The notes beneath the pieces were generated by a model. The model was given only the letters and a program-made list of their open reading frames with translations. It did not search any database and was not told the origin of the DNA. Positions 1 through 5,965 of a stretch of DNA of 7,554 bases are shown piece by piece; position 1 is the first letter of the stretch; each line of letters starts with the position of its first letter. The translations under genes and the position numbers were made by a program. Location: assembly GCA_036503065.1 (NCBI GenBank), contig DASXXM010000450.1:1-7554 (forward strand), read 5' to 3'. Source of the DNA: DATEPR01 sp036503065 (GTDB lineage Bacteria; Actinomycetota; Actinomycetes; Mycobacteriales; Pseudonocardiaceae).

Positions 1-1
1 C

Positions 2-556
2 CGGGCCAGGCAGTACGAACTCGCGGTGATCGCCACGGAAACGGCCACACGTCCTGAAATCAGGGGTATGGCGAATCTGACAGCGGCTCTCGCGGCAGCC
101 GCCCAAGGTCAGGAAGACGTTGCGCAGACTCATCTGATGGAAGCCAGGTCCCTTGCAGAACTGATCGATGCCGAGGTCAGTCCGTGGATCGGCAACGTCA
201 ATCAGCAATTCGGCAGAACAAATGTCGGGATTTGGCGGGTGGCAATCGGTGTGGAATTGGGCCATGGCGCGCAAGTTGTCGAGATAGCCTCGACAGTGCA
301 CCTGGAAACCACCACCCGCATACGGCAGACAGCGTTCTGGATCGACTACGGTCGCGGTCTGCTTGCCGAGCGCAAGACTCGGGAGCGCGGGCTGGTCGCG
401 TTGTTGCGCGCCGAGAAGCTGGCCCCTGAGCAGGTGCGTAACAACGTGTTCGCGCGGGAGGCCGTGACCGATCTGCTGACCACGTCCCGGCGGGAGGCTG
501 GTGGACGTGAACTGCGCGGTCTCGCCTATCGCATGGGAATACCCCCGGTCGGGTGA
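2..556 (+). CDS. XRE-type regulator with TPR-like C-terminal region (5'-truncated by window edge)
   Basis: The frame is open to the left edge, giving 184 residues of a C-terminus; the true start lies outside. The visible part is alpha-helical, resembling degenerate TPR repeats. Blocks match my memory of the C-terminal half of a large actinomycete family of helix-turn-helix regulators: FGRTNVGIW at about residues 70-78, LAPEQVRNNVFARE at about 140-153, and RELRGLAYRMG at about 169-179 near the end. In that family an N-terminal XRE DNA-binding domain precedes the TPR-like region, so the protein would be a cytoplasmic transcription regulator, perhaps sensing a peptide or small ligand. The HTH itself is not visible, so DNA binding is inferred. 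Base composition is clearly lower in GC than the ABC and sepH genes. It lies 82 bp upstream of a same-strand Cys-rich gene that it may control. GTG at 26 is an internal codon, not a convincing start. Alternative: a TPR protein without HTH. Confidence 0.72.
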   Translation, partial: RARQYELAVIATETATRPEIRGMANLTAALAAAAQGQEDVAQTHLMEARSLAELIDAEVSPWIGNVNQQFGRTNVGIWRVAIGVELGHGAQVVEIASTVHLETTTRIRQTAFWIDYGRGLLAERKTRERGLVALLRAEKLAPEQVRNNVFAREAVTDLLTTSRREAGGRELRGLAYRMGIPPVG

Positions 557-569
557 CCCGCCGTGCCCC

Positions 570-584
570 TTGACAACTCGTCAA
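570..584. promoter_or_regulatory. Inverted repeat TTGAC-N5-GTCAA, possible operator / -35 region
   Basis: TTGAC at 570-574 is matched by GTCAA at 580-584 with a 5-nt spacer. The left arm plus one base reads TTGACA, a perfect -35 consensus. It lies in the gap between the regulator gene and the Cys-rich gene, as expected for an operator of the adjacent regulator. No good -10 sits 16-18 nt downstream, so the site may be an operator rather than a -35 box. The arms are only 5 bp. Confidence 0.35.
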
Positions 585-605
585 AGGATCATCTCGGAGC
601 CTCCT

Positions 606-611
606 TAGCGT
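606..611 (+). promoter_or_regulatory. Candidate -10 box TAGCGT for the Cys-rich gene
   Basis: TAGCGT fits the actinomycete TANNNT -10 pattern. It would place the transcript start near 618, about 20 nt before the ATG at 639 and just ahead of the ribosome-binding site. There is no recognisable -35 at standard spacing; the TTGAC/GTCAA repeat ends 21 bp upstream, which would suit an activator-dependent promoter. The motif is weak and the call tentative. Confidence 0.25.
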
Positions 612-625
612 CACTTCCTGACCAC

Positions 626-633
626 AGGAGGTG
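626..633 (+). promoter_or_regulatory. Strong Shine-Dalgarno AGGAGGTG
   Basis: AGGAGGTG lies 5 nt before the ATG at 639 and nearly matches the full anti-Shine-Dalgarno complement. It fixes that ATG as the start of the Cys-rich protein and predicts efficient translation. Confidence 0.8.
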
Positions 634-638
634 AGGTT

Positions 639-1286
639 ATGAACACAACAACAAAGTCATGCCCGACGGTTGGTCGGAGTGGTGTGGTGCCCTACATCAC
701 GGCGTGGAGTAAGGAGGCGAAACTCCCGGTCGAGGTCGTTATGCGTACGAGTATGGGTATTGGTTTCGGGATAGCCTACGCGGACGAGACCCCGGCCGAT
801 CGGGATCGGGATGGCGTCCTGTGGACCCGTAAGCCCAATCGTCACGGGGAGGGTCGGCCTCAGTTCGGGGATGTCCATTCGGTGCGGCAGCGGCGGGCGA
901 TGCGACGGCTGTTGTGTCAGGTGTGCGGTCGCCCGGCTGACCGCACTGCTGAGGGTGTGTTATGGTTGCTGCCGGACTATTACGCCGAGGCAGAAGGTTG
1001 GCCGGAGGACTACGACCTGGCCGAGCCTCCCATCTGCCGGGCCTGCGTTCCGGTCGCGACACGGTTGTGTCCGGCCTTGCGCAAGGGTTATCTGGGCATT
1101 CGTGCTCGCAATGCCCCGGTCTGTGGGGTTCGGGGTGTGGTCTACCAGCCGGCGCGTCCGGCGCCGGTCATGCTGAAGGACTACCTCATCCGCTACGACA
1201 ATTCCACCATCCGCTGGACCGTGGCCGATCAACTACTGCGCACCCTGCGGGACTGCACTCCGGTTGATCTGACAGGCCGTGGATGA
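639..1286 (+). CDS. Uncharacterised actinomycete Cys-rich protein with CxxC pairs
   Basis: A 215-residue protein of unknown function. The ATG is fixed by a perfect Shine-Dalgarno. Residues 93-96 are CQVC and 133-136 are CRAC, with further cysteines at 144 and 162. Two CxxC pairs 40 residues apart suggest a structural zinc site such as a zinc ribbon or treble clef; this is inferred from spacing. Other recognisable stretches are VVPYITAWSKE (16-26), GFGIAYADET (42-51), the basic segment RQRRAMRRLLCQVCGRPADRT (near 83-103) and IRWTVADQLLRTLRDC (191-206). No signal peptide or membrane segment is seen, so it is probably cytoplasmic. I recall similar proteins as a multi-copy uncharacterised family in Streptomyces and relatives, but know no function. 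It is followed by a small gene overlapping by ATGA and preceded by a TPR-type regulator gene on the same strand. An enzymatic role is neither supported nor excluded. Confidence 0.82.
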   Translation: MNTTTKSCPTVGRSGVVPYITAWSKEAKLPVEVVMRTSMGIGFGIAYADETPADRDRDGVLWTRKPNRHGEGRPQFGDVHSVRQRRAMRRLLCQVCGRPADRTAEGVLWLLPDYYAEAEGWPEDYDLAEPPICRACVPVATRLCPALRKGYLGIRARNAPVCGVRGVVYQPARPAPVMLKDYLIRYDNSTIRWTVADQLLRTLRDCTPVDLTGRG

Positions 1287-1483
1287 CCGACACGATCGCC
1301 GCGTGGCTGCGCGGCCGGATCGAGACCGGCCAGTTGACGATCGCGTCACCGGTGCTCGACATCGCCAGGACCTGTTACACGGCAAAGGATCGGCCGGTGG
1401 CACTGGACCGCATGGTCCTGGATGCCCATGCCTACCTGCTGGAATACCAACACCCGGCCCCCGGTGCCGACCTGGCCACCTGA
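1283..1483 (+). CDS. Small hypothetical protein translationally coupled to the Cys-rich gene
   Basis: A 66-residue protein whose ATG overlaps the TGA of the preceding gene (ATGA at 1283-1286), the usual arrangement for translational coupling. No separate Shine-Dalgarno is needed or obvious. The sequence is soluble and mostly helical (TDTIAAWLRGRIETGQL, then LDRMVLDAHAYLLEYQHP), with one cysteine and no membrane segment or motif I recognise. The tight overlap suggests it acts with the Cys-rich protein, perhaps as a partner subunit; that is inference. Its last codons form the left arm of the terminator hairpin at 1469-1498. Third positions are strongly G/C-biased, supporting real coding. Function unknown. 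Confidence 0.68.
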   Translation: MTDTIAAWLRGRIETGQLTIASPVLDIARTCYTAKDRPVALDRMVLDAHAYLLEYQHPAPGADLAT

Positions 1484-1498
1484 GCAGGCGGCCAGGTC
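1469..1498. terminator. Hairpin terminator between convergent genes
   Basis: GACCTGGCC (1469-1477) pairs perfectly with GGCCAGGTC (1490-1498). Within the 12-nt loop, CCT pairs with AGG across a GAGC tetraloop after one A/C mismatch. It holds the stop codon of the 66-residue gene in its loop and ends 5 nt short of the stop codon of the minus-strand transporter gene. No T-tract is present on either side, which is common for actinomycete terminators. It probably works in both directions. Confidence 0.6.
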
Positions 1499-1503
1499 AA
1501 CGC

Positions 1504-3351
1504 TCAGGCCAGCGACTCCAGCCACGCCTGGTGGAGGTCGGCGAAGCGGCCCTCGCCGGCGACCAGTTCCTCGGGTGAGCCGTCCTCGACCACCCGGCCG
1601 TCGTCGATGACCAGGACCCGGTCGGCGATCAGGACCGTGGACAGGCGGTGCGCGATGATCAACGCCGTCCGGTCCGTCAGCACCGTCTCCAGCGCCTCCT
1701 GCACCGCTCGTTCCGTTGGTACGTCCAGGCTGGACGTGGCCTCGTCCAGCACCAGTACGGCAGGGTCGGCCAGCAGTGCCCTGGCGAACGCGACCAGCTG
1801 GCGCTGGCCCGCGGACAGCCGGCCGCCGCGCTTGCGGACGTCCGTGTCGTAGCCCTCGGGCAGCGCATTGATGAACGTGTCCGCGCCGACGGCGGTCGCG
1901 GCCGCCTCGATCTCCGACCGGCTCGCGCCGGGGCGGCCGAGGGCGATGTTGTCCGCGACCGAACCGGAGAACAGGAAGTTCTCCTGGGTGACCATGGCCA
2001 CGGCCTGCCGCAGCTCCAGGTCCGTCACCCGGCGCACGTCCACGCCGTCCAGTTCCACGGCGCCCGCCGACGGGTCGTAGAACCGGGCCACCAGCTTGGC
2101 CACCGTCGACTTGCCTGCTCCGGTCGGGCCGACCAGCGCAACCGTTTGCCCGCCCGGAATCCGCAGGTCAAGGCCGGGTAGGACGACGGGCGTGTCCGGT
2201 GAGTAGCGGAACTCGACGTCGGCGAACCGGATCTCGCCGCGTGGGTGCGCGAGCGGCACCGGATCTACCGGGTCGGGCACGCCGGGTGTCTCCTCCAGCA
2301 CGCCGGAGATCTTCTCCAGCGCCGCGCTGGCGGCCGTGTAGGCGTTGGCGAACATGGCCAGGTCGTCGAGTGGGTCGTAGAACCGCCGCAGGTACAGCGT
2401 GAACGCGGCCAGCACACCGATCTGCAGGCCGCCGTCGGCCACCCGCACCGCGCCGATGCCCAGCACCAGCGCCAGGGACACGTTGCCGACCAGCCGAACA
2501 CTCGACGTGAACCGGGCCACCACGCTCAGCGCGACCCGGTTGGCCTCCTGGAAGCTGCCGTTCAGGCCGTCCATGATCTGCTCGTTGCGCGGCTCCCGCC
2601 GGAACGCCTGCACCGCGCGCATGCCGTTCATGGTCTCCACGAAGTGCACGATGATCTTGGCGATCGCGCCCCGCGTACCCCGGTAGGCGTCCTGCGACGA
2701 CTTGTAGAACCACCGGGTCACCCACACCAGCGGCACGAAGCCGACCATCACCAGCAGGCCGAGCGGCCAGTCCAACCAGATCATCATGATGCCGACGCCG
2801 ACCACCGTGAACCCGGCCGACAGCAGGCCGTCCAGGCCCTCGTCCAGCAGGGCGTCGATCGAGTCCAGGTCGCTGGTCAACCGGGAGACGATCTTGCCAC
2901 TGGTGTACGACTCGTGGAACGACAGCGACAACACCTGGGCGTGCCCGAAGATGCGCCGTCGCAGGTCCAGCATGATGTCCTGGCCGATCCGGCCGGACAG
3001 CCGCAGGAACCCGAACCGCAGCACCGCGGTCGAGACGCCACACGTCAGGTACCCGGCCACGCAGGCGATCAGCACGCCGGGTCGCCCGTGCACGGCGTCG
3101 GGCACCCCGCTGTCCAGTGCGGCCGCGATCAGCACCGGACCGAGCAGGCCTGCCGCGTTCTCGCCGAGCACCAGCAACAGCGACAGTGCGACGGCCCGCC
3201 GGTGCGGACGCAGCAGCGAACCCAGCAGCCGGCGCGACCGGGCCTGCAGCTTCAGCCCGATCGCGACGGTCAGCTCGTCGAGATCCTCCGCGGCGACGCC
3301 ACGCCACTCCTCTTCCGCGATGGGCGCGGTCGGTTGGATGTCCGTCGTCAT
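1504..3351 (-). CDS. ABC exporter half-transporter, subunit 2 (membrane domain fused to ATPase, consensus Walker B)
   Basis: A 615-residue half-transporter of the MsbA/multidrug exporter type, moving an unknown substrate out across the cytoplasmic membrane. The ATG at 3351 is preceded by GAGGAG five nt upstream and overlaps the stop of subunit 1 (ATGA). A soluble N-terminal tail of about 45 residues precedes a six-helix membrane domain (about 52-330). The ATPase domain has the A-loop Tyr383, Walker A GPTGAGKST (408-416), Q-loop Gln456, signature LSAGQ (512-516), Walker B with Asp536 and catalytic Glu537, D-loop SSLD (540-543) and H-loop His568. All catalytic residues are present; only the signature departs from LSGGQ. 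Since the signature works in trans, this altered signature would face subunit 1's weakened Walker site. Length is normal for the family. Substrate cannot be read from sequence; lipid, drug or peptide export are all possible. The open frame continues upstream of 3351, but that part lies opposite the real frame of subunit 1. Confidence 0.95.
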   Translation of the reverse strand: MTTDIQPTAPIAEEEWRGVAAEDLDELTVAIGLKLQARSRRLLGSLLRPHRRAVALSLLLVLGENAAGLLGPVLIAAALDSGVPDAVHGRPGVLIACVAGYLTCGVSTAVLRFGFLRLSGRIGQDIMLDLRRRIFGHAQVLSLSFHESYTSGKIVSRLTSDLDSIDALLDEGLDGLLSAGFTVVGVGIMMIWLDWPLGLLVMVGFVPLVWVTRWFYKSSQDAYRGTRGAIAKIIVHFVETMNGMRAVQAFRREPRNEQIMDGLNGSFQEANRVALSVVARFTSSVRLVGNVSLALVLGIGAVRVADGGLQIGVLAAFTLYLRRFYDPLDDLAMFANAYTAASAALEKISGVLEETPGVPDPVDPVPLAHPRGEIRFADVEFRYSPDTPVVLPGLDLRIPGGQTVALVGPTGAGKSTVAKLVARFYDPSAGAVELDGVDVRRVTDLELRQAVAMVTQENFLFSGSVADNIALGRPGASRSEIEAAATAVGADTFINALPEGYDTDVRKRGGRLSAGQRQLVAFARALLADPAVLVLDEATSSLDVPTERAVQEALETVLTDRTALIIAHRLSTVLIADRVLVIDDGRVVEDGSPEELVAGEGRFADLHQAWLESLA

Positions 3352-5135
3352 GCCAACTCCTCCGACGGCAGTCGATCGTCCAGTGTGGACAGCAGGTGTC
3401 GGTACTCCGGGTTGTCCGCCAACAGGTCGTGGTGGGTGCCGGTCGCGGTGATCCGGCCGTCGACCAGCAGCGCCACCCGGTCGGCCAGTTGCACCGTGCT
3501 CGGCCGGTGCGCCACGACGAGCGCTGTCACGCCGTGCAGCACCGTGCGCAGCGCGCGCTCCACCTCGGCCTCGGTGTGCACGTCCAGTGCGGACAGCGGG
3601 TCGTCCAGCACGAGTACCGCTGGCCGGCCGACCACCGCCCTGGCCAGCGCCAACCGCTGCCGCTGACCGCCGGACAGGGACAGCCCCTGCTCGCCGATCC
3701 GGGTCGCGAGACCCCACGGCAGCGCCTCGACGAAGTCGTCCGCCTTTGCCACCCGCAGCGCCGACCGGACGTCGGCCTCGGTGGCGTCCGGGGCGCCCAG
3801 CGCCACGTTCTCCCGCACGCTCGCGGAGAACAGCACCGGCTCCTCGAACGCCGTGGCCACCGCGGTCCGCAGGTCGGCCAGGGTCAGGTCGCGCACGTCG
3901 ACCCCGTCCACGGTGATCCGGCCGCCGCTCACGTCGGCCAGCCGGGCCACCAGCGAGGTGAGCGTGGTCTTGCCGGACCCGGTCGCGCCCACCAGCGCCA
4001 CCGTCTCGCCCGGCCGGACGTCCAGGTCGATCCCGCGCAGCACGTCGTCGGCCGCGCCGGGGTAGCGGAACCGGACGCCTTCCAGGCGCAGGTGGCCGGT
4101 GCCGTCCGCGGGCAGCGGCCTCGGGTGTTCCGGGTCGGTGATCGTGACCAGCGAGTCGCGCACCTCCCAGTACCGCTCGCACGCGGAGGCGGCCTGGTTC
4201 GTCTCGGCCAACAGCCAGCCGATCGAGTCGGTCGGCCAGCGCAGGTAGGTCGCCACGGTGACCGCGGCGACCAGGGTGCCGACCGACACCGTGCCGTGCG
4301 CGATGCCCAGCGCGCCGACCAGCAGCTGGCAGCCGATGCCGATCTCCGGCAGGCCGATGATCACCGCCCACAGGAACGCCAGGATGTGGATCTTGCGCAG
4401 CTGGGTGCCCCGCAGCTCGACGGCCTGCACCGTGAACTTGCGCAGCAGTTCCGGTCCGCGGCCGAACGCCTTGAGCACCCGGATGCCCAGCGCCGACTCC
4501 TCGACGGTGGTGGCCAGGTCGCCCTCCTGGTCCTGGGCCAGTCGGGACACCACCTTGTAGCGCGACTCGAACAGCGTGGACACCGCGATCAGCGGCAGGC
4601 TGGCGCACAGCGTGATCAGGCCAAGCAGCGGCGCGAGCAGGAACAGCACCACCATGCCGATGATCAGCGTGAGCGTGTTGACCACCAGGAAGATCACCGC
4701 GAACGCCAGGAACCGGCGCAGCGTGGACAGGTCGGAGACGGCTCTGGACAGCAGTTGGCCCGACTGCCACTGGTCGTGGAACGAGATCGGCAGCCGCTGC
4801 AGGTGTCGGTACAGGTCGGCACGCATCCGCGCCTCGATCTGCGTGGTCGGCCGGGCCACCAGCTTGCGCCGGACGAAGAAGCTCAGCGCCTCGACGATGC
4901 CCAGCGCGAGCACGATGCCGATCAACAACGGCAGCGCACGCAGGTTGTGGGTGGCTACCGGGCCGTCCAGGATTCGCTGCGTGACCAGCGGAATGACCAG
5001 GCCGCAGGCCATCGCCAGCAGCGTCGCGCTCATTGAGCAGAGCAACTGCCAGCGCACCGGCCGGACGTACGGGGCCAGCCGGAACAGCACCCGCAGTGTG
5101 GTGGTGTGGTTCGGTATCGGAACATCGTCGGTCAT
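3348..5135 (-). CDS. ABC exporter half-transporter, subunit 1 (degenerate ATP site)
   Basis: A 595-residue half-transporter and the first gene of a two-gene operon. The ATG at 5135 is chosen because GGGGG lies 6 nt upstream; an adjacent TTG at 5138 is too close to it, and a TGA stops the frame immediately before. A six-helix membrane domain (about 29-298) is followed by the ATPase domain: A-loop Tyr358, Walker A GATGSGKTT (383-391), Q-loop position occupied by Glu431, signature LSGGQ (487-491), Walker B ending Asp511-Asp512 where the second residue is normally the catalytic Glu, D-loop SALD, and H-loop His543. Asp for catalytic Glu marks the degenerate site of heterodimeric exporters such as TM287/288 and MRP1 NBD1. 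The intact LSGGQ would complete the consensus site of subunit 2. The two genes overlap by 4 bp, supporting a fixed 1:1 complex in the cytoplasmic membrane. Expression is probably driven from the promoter candidate at 5300-5328. Confidence 0.95.
   Translation of the reverse strand: MTDDVPIPNHTTTLRVLFRLAPYVRPVRWQLLCSMSATLLAMACGLVIPLVTQRILDGPVATHNLRALPLLIGIVLALGIVEALSFFVRRKLVARPTTQIEARMRADLYRHLQRLPISFHDQWQSGQLLSRAVSDLSTLRRFLAFAVIFLVVNTLTLIIGMVVLFLLAPLLGLITLCASLPLIAVSTLFESRYKVVSRLAQDQEGDLATTVEESALGIRVLKAFGRGPELLRKFTVQAVELRGTQLRKIHILAFLWAVIIGLPEIGIGCQLLVGALGIAHGTVSVGTLVAAVTVATYLRWPTDSIGWLLAETNQAASACERYWEVRDSLVTITDPEHPRPLPADGTGHLRLEGVRFRYPGAADDVLRGIDLDVRPGETVALVGATGSGKTTLTSLVARLADVSGGRITVDGVDVRDLTLADLRTAVATAFEEPVLFSASVRENVALGAPDATEADVRSALRVAKADDFVEALPWGLATRIGEQGLSLSGGQRQRLALARAVVGRPAVLVLDDPLSALDVHTEAEVERALRTVLHGVTALVVAHRPSTVQLADRVALLVDGRITATGTHHDLLADNPEYRHLLSTLDDRLPSEELA
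3357..3362 (-). promoter_or_regulatory. Shine-Dalgarno GAGGAG of ABC subunit 2
   Basis: Read on the minus strand, GAGGAG precedes the ATG at 3351 by 5 nt and lies inside the end of subunit 1. It sets the start of subunit 2 and rules out the long upstream extension of its open frame. Confidence 0.75.
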
Positions 5136-5210
5136 CAATCACCCCCGGGGCGTGGACACACGTTTCGGGTGGCCACGGGTCCACCGGACGCACTCCACCG
5201 CGCGCGAAAC

Positions 5211-5238
5211 CGGCCCAGGCACAGGCGTGGCTGGGCCG
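5211..5238 (-). promoter_or_regulatory. Leader hairpin upstream of the ABC operon
   Basis: CGGCCCAG (5211-5218) is perfectly complementary to CTGGGCCG (5231-5238). Inside, CAC pairs with GTG across an AGGC tetraloop after one G/G mismatch. It lies about 76 nt before the subunit 1 start, within the probable 5' leader. It could be an attenuator-type terminator or a structure affecting mRNA stability. No U-tract follows. Alternative pairing exists nearby: GTTTCG at 5162-5167 with CGAAAC at 5205-5210. Confidence 0.4.
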
Positions 5239-5275
5239 AACTGTTGATGCGGCCGGCGGAACCCTCAGCGGTCGG

Positions 5276-5290
5276 ACGGAGAAACTCCGT
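5276..5290. promoter_or_regulatory. Inverted repeat ACGGAG-AAA-CTCCGT, candidate operator
   Basis: Perfect 6-bp arms with a 3-bp centre. Given the promoter candidate at 5300-5328, it would cover about +3 to +17 of the ABC transcript, a position where a bound repressor blocks initiation. It could also act as a small 5'-end hairpin in the mRNA. Confidence 0.4.
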
Positions 5291-5299
5291 GACCCTGCG

Positions 5300-5328
5300 A
5301 CAGTAAGCGGTGTCCGCCGCCAGGTCAC
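5300..5328 (-). promoter_or_regulatory. Promoter candidate for the ABC transporter operon
   Basis: On the minus strand, GTGACC (-35, 5328-5323) is followed after exactly 17 nt by TACTGT (-10, 5305-5300). The -10 fits TANNNT and the -35 matches TTGACA at four of six positions. The predicted start near 5293 leaves a leader of about 157 nt. It lies between the end of the upstream membrane-protein gene and the first ABC gene, where an operon promoter is expected. Confidence 0.45.
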
Positions 5329-5332
5329 CTGG
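5320..5332. promoter_or_regulatory. 13-bp palindrome CCAGGTCACCTGG over the -35 region
   Basis: CCAGGT and ACCTGG are perfect inverted arms around a central C, and the -35 candidate GTGACC lies wholly inside. A regulator bound here would compete with RNA polymerase or act as an activator. No regulator gene is adjacent, so the factor would be encoded elsewhere. Confidence 0.4.
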
Positions 5333-5356
5333 TTTTCCGTCACCGGCCGATCTTGC

Positions 5357-5378
5357 GACCTCCGGTGCGATCGAGGTC
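5357..5378 (-). terminator. Weak terminator candidate after the membrane-protein gene
   Basis: GACCTC (5357-5362) pairs with GAGGTC (5373-5378), a 6-bp stem with a 10-nt loop. It begins 5 nt after the stop codon of the minus-strand membrane protein. The short stem and missing T-tract make this uncertain, but its position between that gene and the ABC promoter fits. Confidence 0.3.
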
Positions 5379-5383
5379 AATCA

Positions 5384-5959
5384 CTAGTTGAACGGGTACC
5401 CGAAGGCGATTGCCGCCGCCGTGCCGGTCACGATGGCGGCGGCGCCGAGTAAGCGCCACAACGGTCTGGGCCGATGGCCGGTCAGCAGGCCGGCGAGCAG
5501 GTAGGCCAGGGCCGCCTGGGCCAGCACCCACGGCGAGCGCAGCCGGTGCAGCGCGACGCCGAAGGGCTCGCCGAGCACCATCAACGCCCACACGAGCGGC
5601 GGCCCGAGCAGTACCAGCGGCATGGTCAGCCGGACGCCGCTGATCGCGCCGGCCAGCCAGGCCAGTGGCGCGCTCACCGCGGTCGCGGTGGCGAGCAGCA
5701 CGATCGCCCAGATCACCGTGTCGACCAGCTGCCCGGTGAGCTGGCTGCCCGGATCGCAGGCCGGACCGGTCTCCGCTGCGCACCACGCGGACCGGACCAG
5801 GCCGGGCACACCGGGCATGACCAGCAGGAACGCCGCGCCCACCGCGAGTCCGACCGAGGCCGCGATGCCACCCCGCAGCACCGGCCGCGCATCGCTACCG
5901 GTCGGCGAGCGGACCGTCTCAAGATCGAACTGTCGGACCGGCGAGCTGGACGTCATCAT
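5384..5959 (-). CDS. Uncharacterised multi-pass membrane protein
   Basis: A 191-residue integral membrane protein of unknown function. After a soluble N-terminal region of about 28 residues, hydrophobic segments lie near residues 30-53, 80-105, 112-130, 143-160 and 170-188, giving four or five helices. Two cysteines in the loop after helix 1 (Cys60, Cys68, in WCAAETGPACDP) may form a disulfide if that loop faces outward. The frame stays open to 6061, but the extra stretch lies over the plus-strand 79-residue gene and is not hydrophobic, so I place the start at the ATG pair 5959/5956. Neither ATG has a clear Shine-Dalgarno; a leaderless mRNA or a later GTG (Val27) are alternatives. It is on the same strand as the ABC genes but separated by 248 bp with a separate promoter candidate, so co-transcription is doubtful. 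No family recognised. Confidence 0.75.
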   Translation of the reverse strand: MMTSSSPVRQFDLETVRSPTGSDARPVLRGGIAASVGLAVGAAFLLVMPGVPGLVRSAWCAAETGPACDPGSQLTGQLVDTVIWAIVLLATATAVSAPLAWLAGAISGVRLTMPLVLLGPPLVWALMVLGEPFGVALHRLRSPWVLAQAALAYLLAGLLTGHRPRPLWRLLGAAAIVTGTAAAIAFGYPFN

Positions 5960-5965
5960 ATTGAC

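Noticed and set aside
198..614. 138-residue minus-strand frame over the regulator gene
   Set aside because: Arg/Pro/Ala-rich shadow; the plus strand carries the family-like blocks.
2245..3666. 473-residue plus-strand open frame over ABC subunit 2
   Set aside because: His/Gln/Arg/Pro-rich antisense reading with no domain; it crosses the junction of two genuine genes.
3117..5036. Long plus-strand open frame (639 residues) across ABC subunit 1
   Set aside because: His/Gln/Arg-rich shadow typical of the antisense frame of a GC-rich gene. The minus strand has full ABC motifs.
5139..5222. Short leader ORF (GTG, 27 residues) ending just before the subunit 1 start
   Set aside because: No ribosome-binding site and no amino-acid run typical of a leader peptide.
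3352..5343. A single 1279-residue open frame suggesting a fusion of both ABC subunits
   Set aside because: The part upstream of 3351 is an Ala/Arg/Pro/Gly-rich out-of-frame reading opposite the real subunit 1 frame. Subunit 2 has its own ATG with GAGGAG and an ATGA overlap.
5135..5380. 81-residue minus-strand frame ending TGATG on the ABC subunit 1 start
   Set aside because: The TGATG overlap is tempting, but the start is TTG without Shine-Dalgarno, codons include AGA, AAA, TTT and AGT unlike neighbours, and the promoter candidate and palindromes lie within it.
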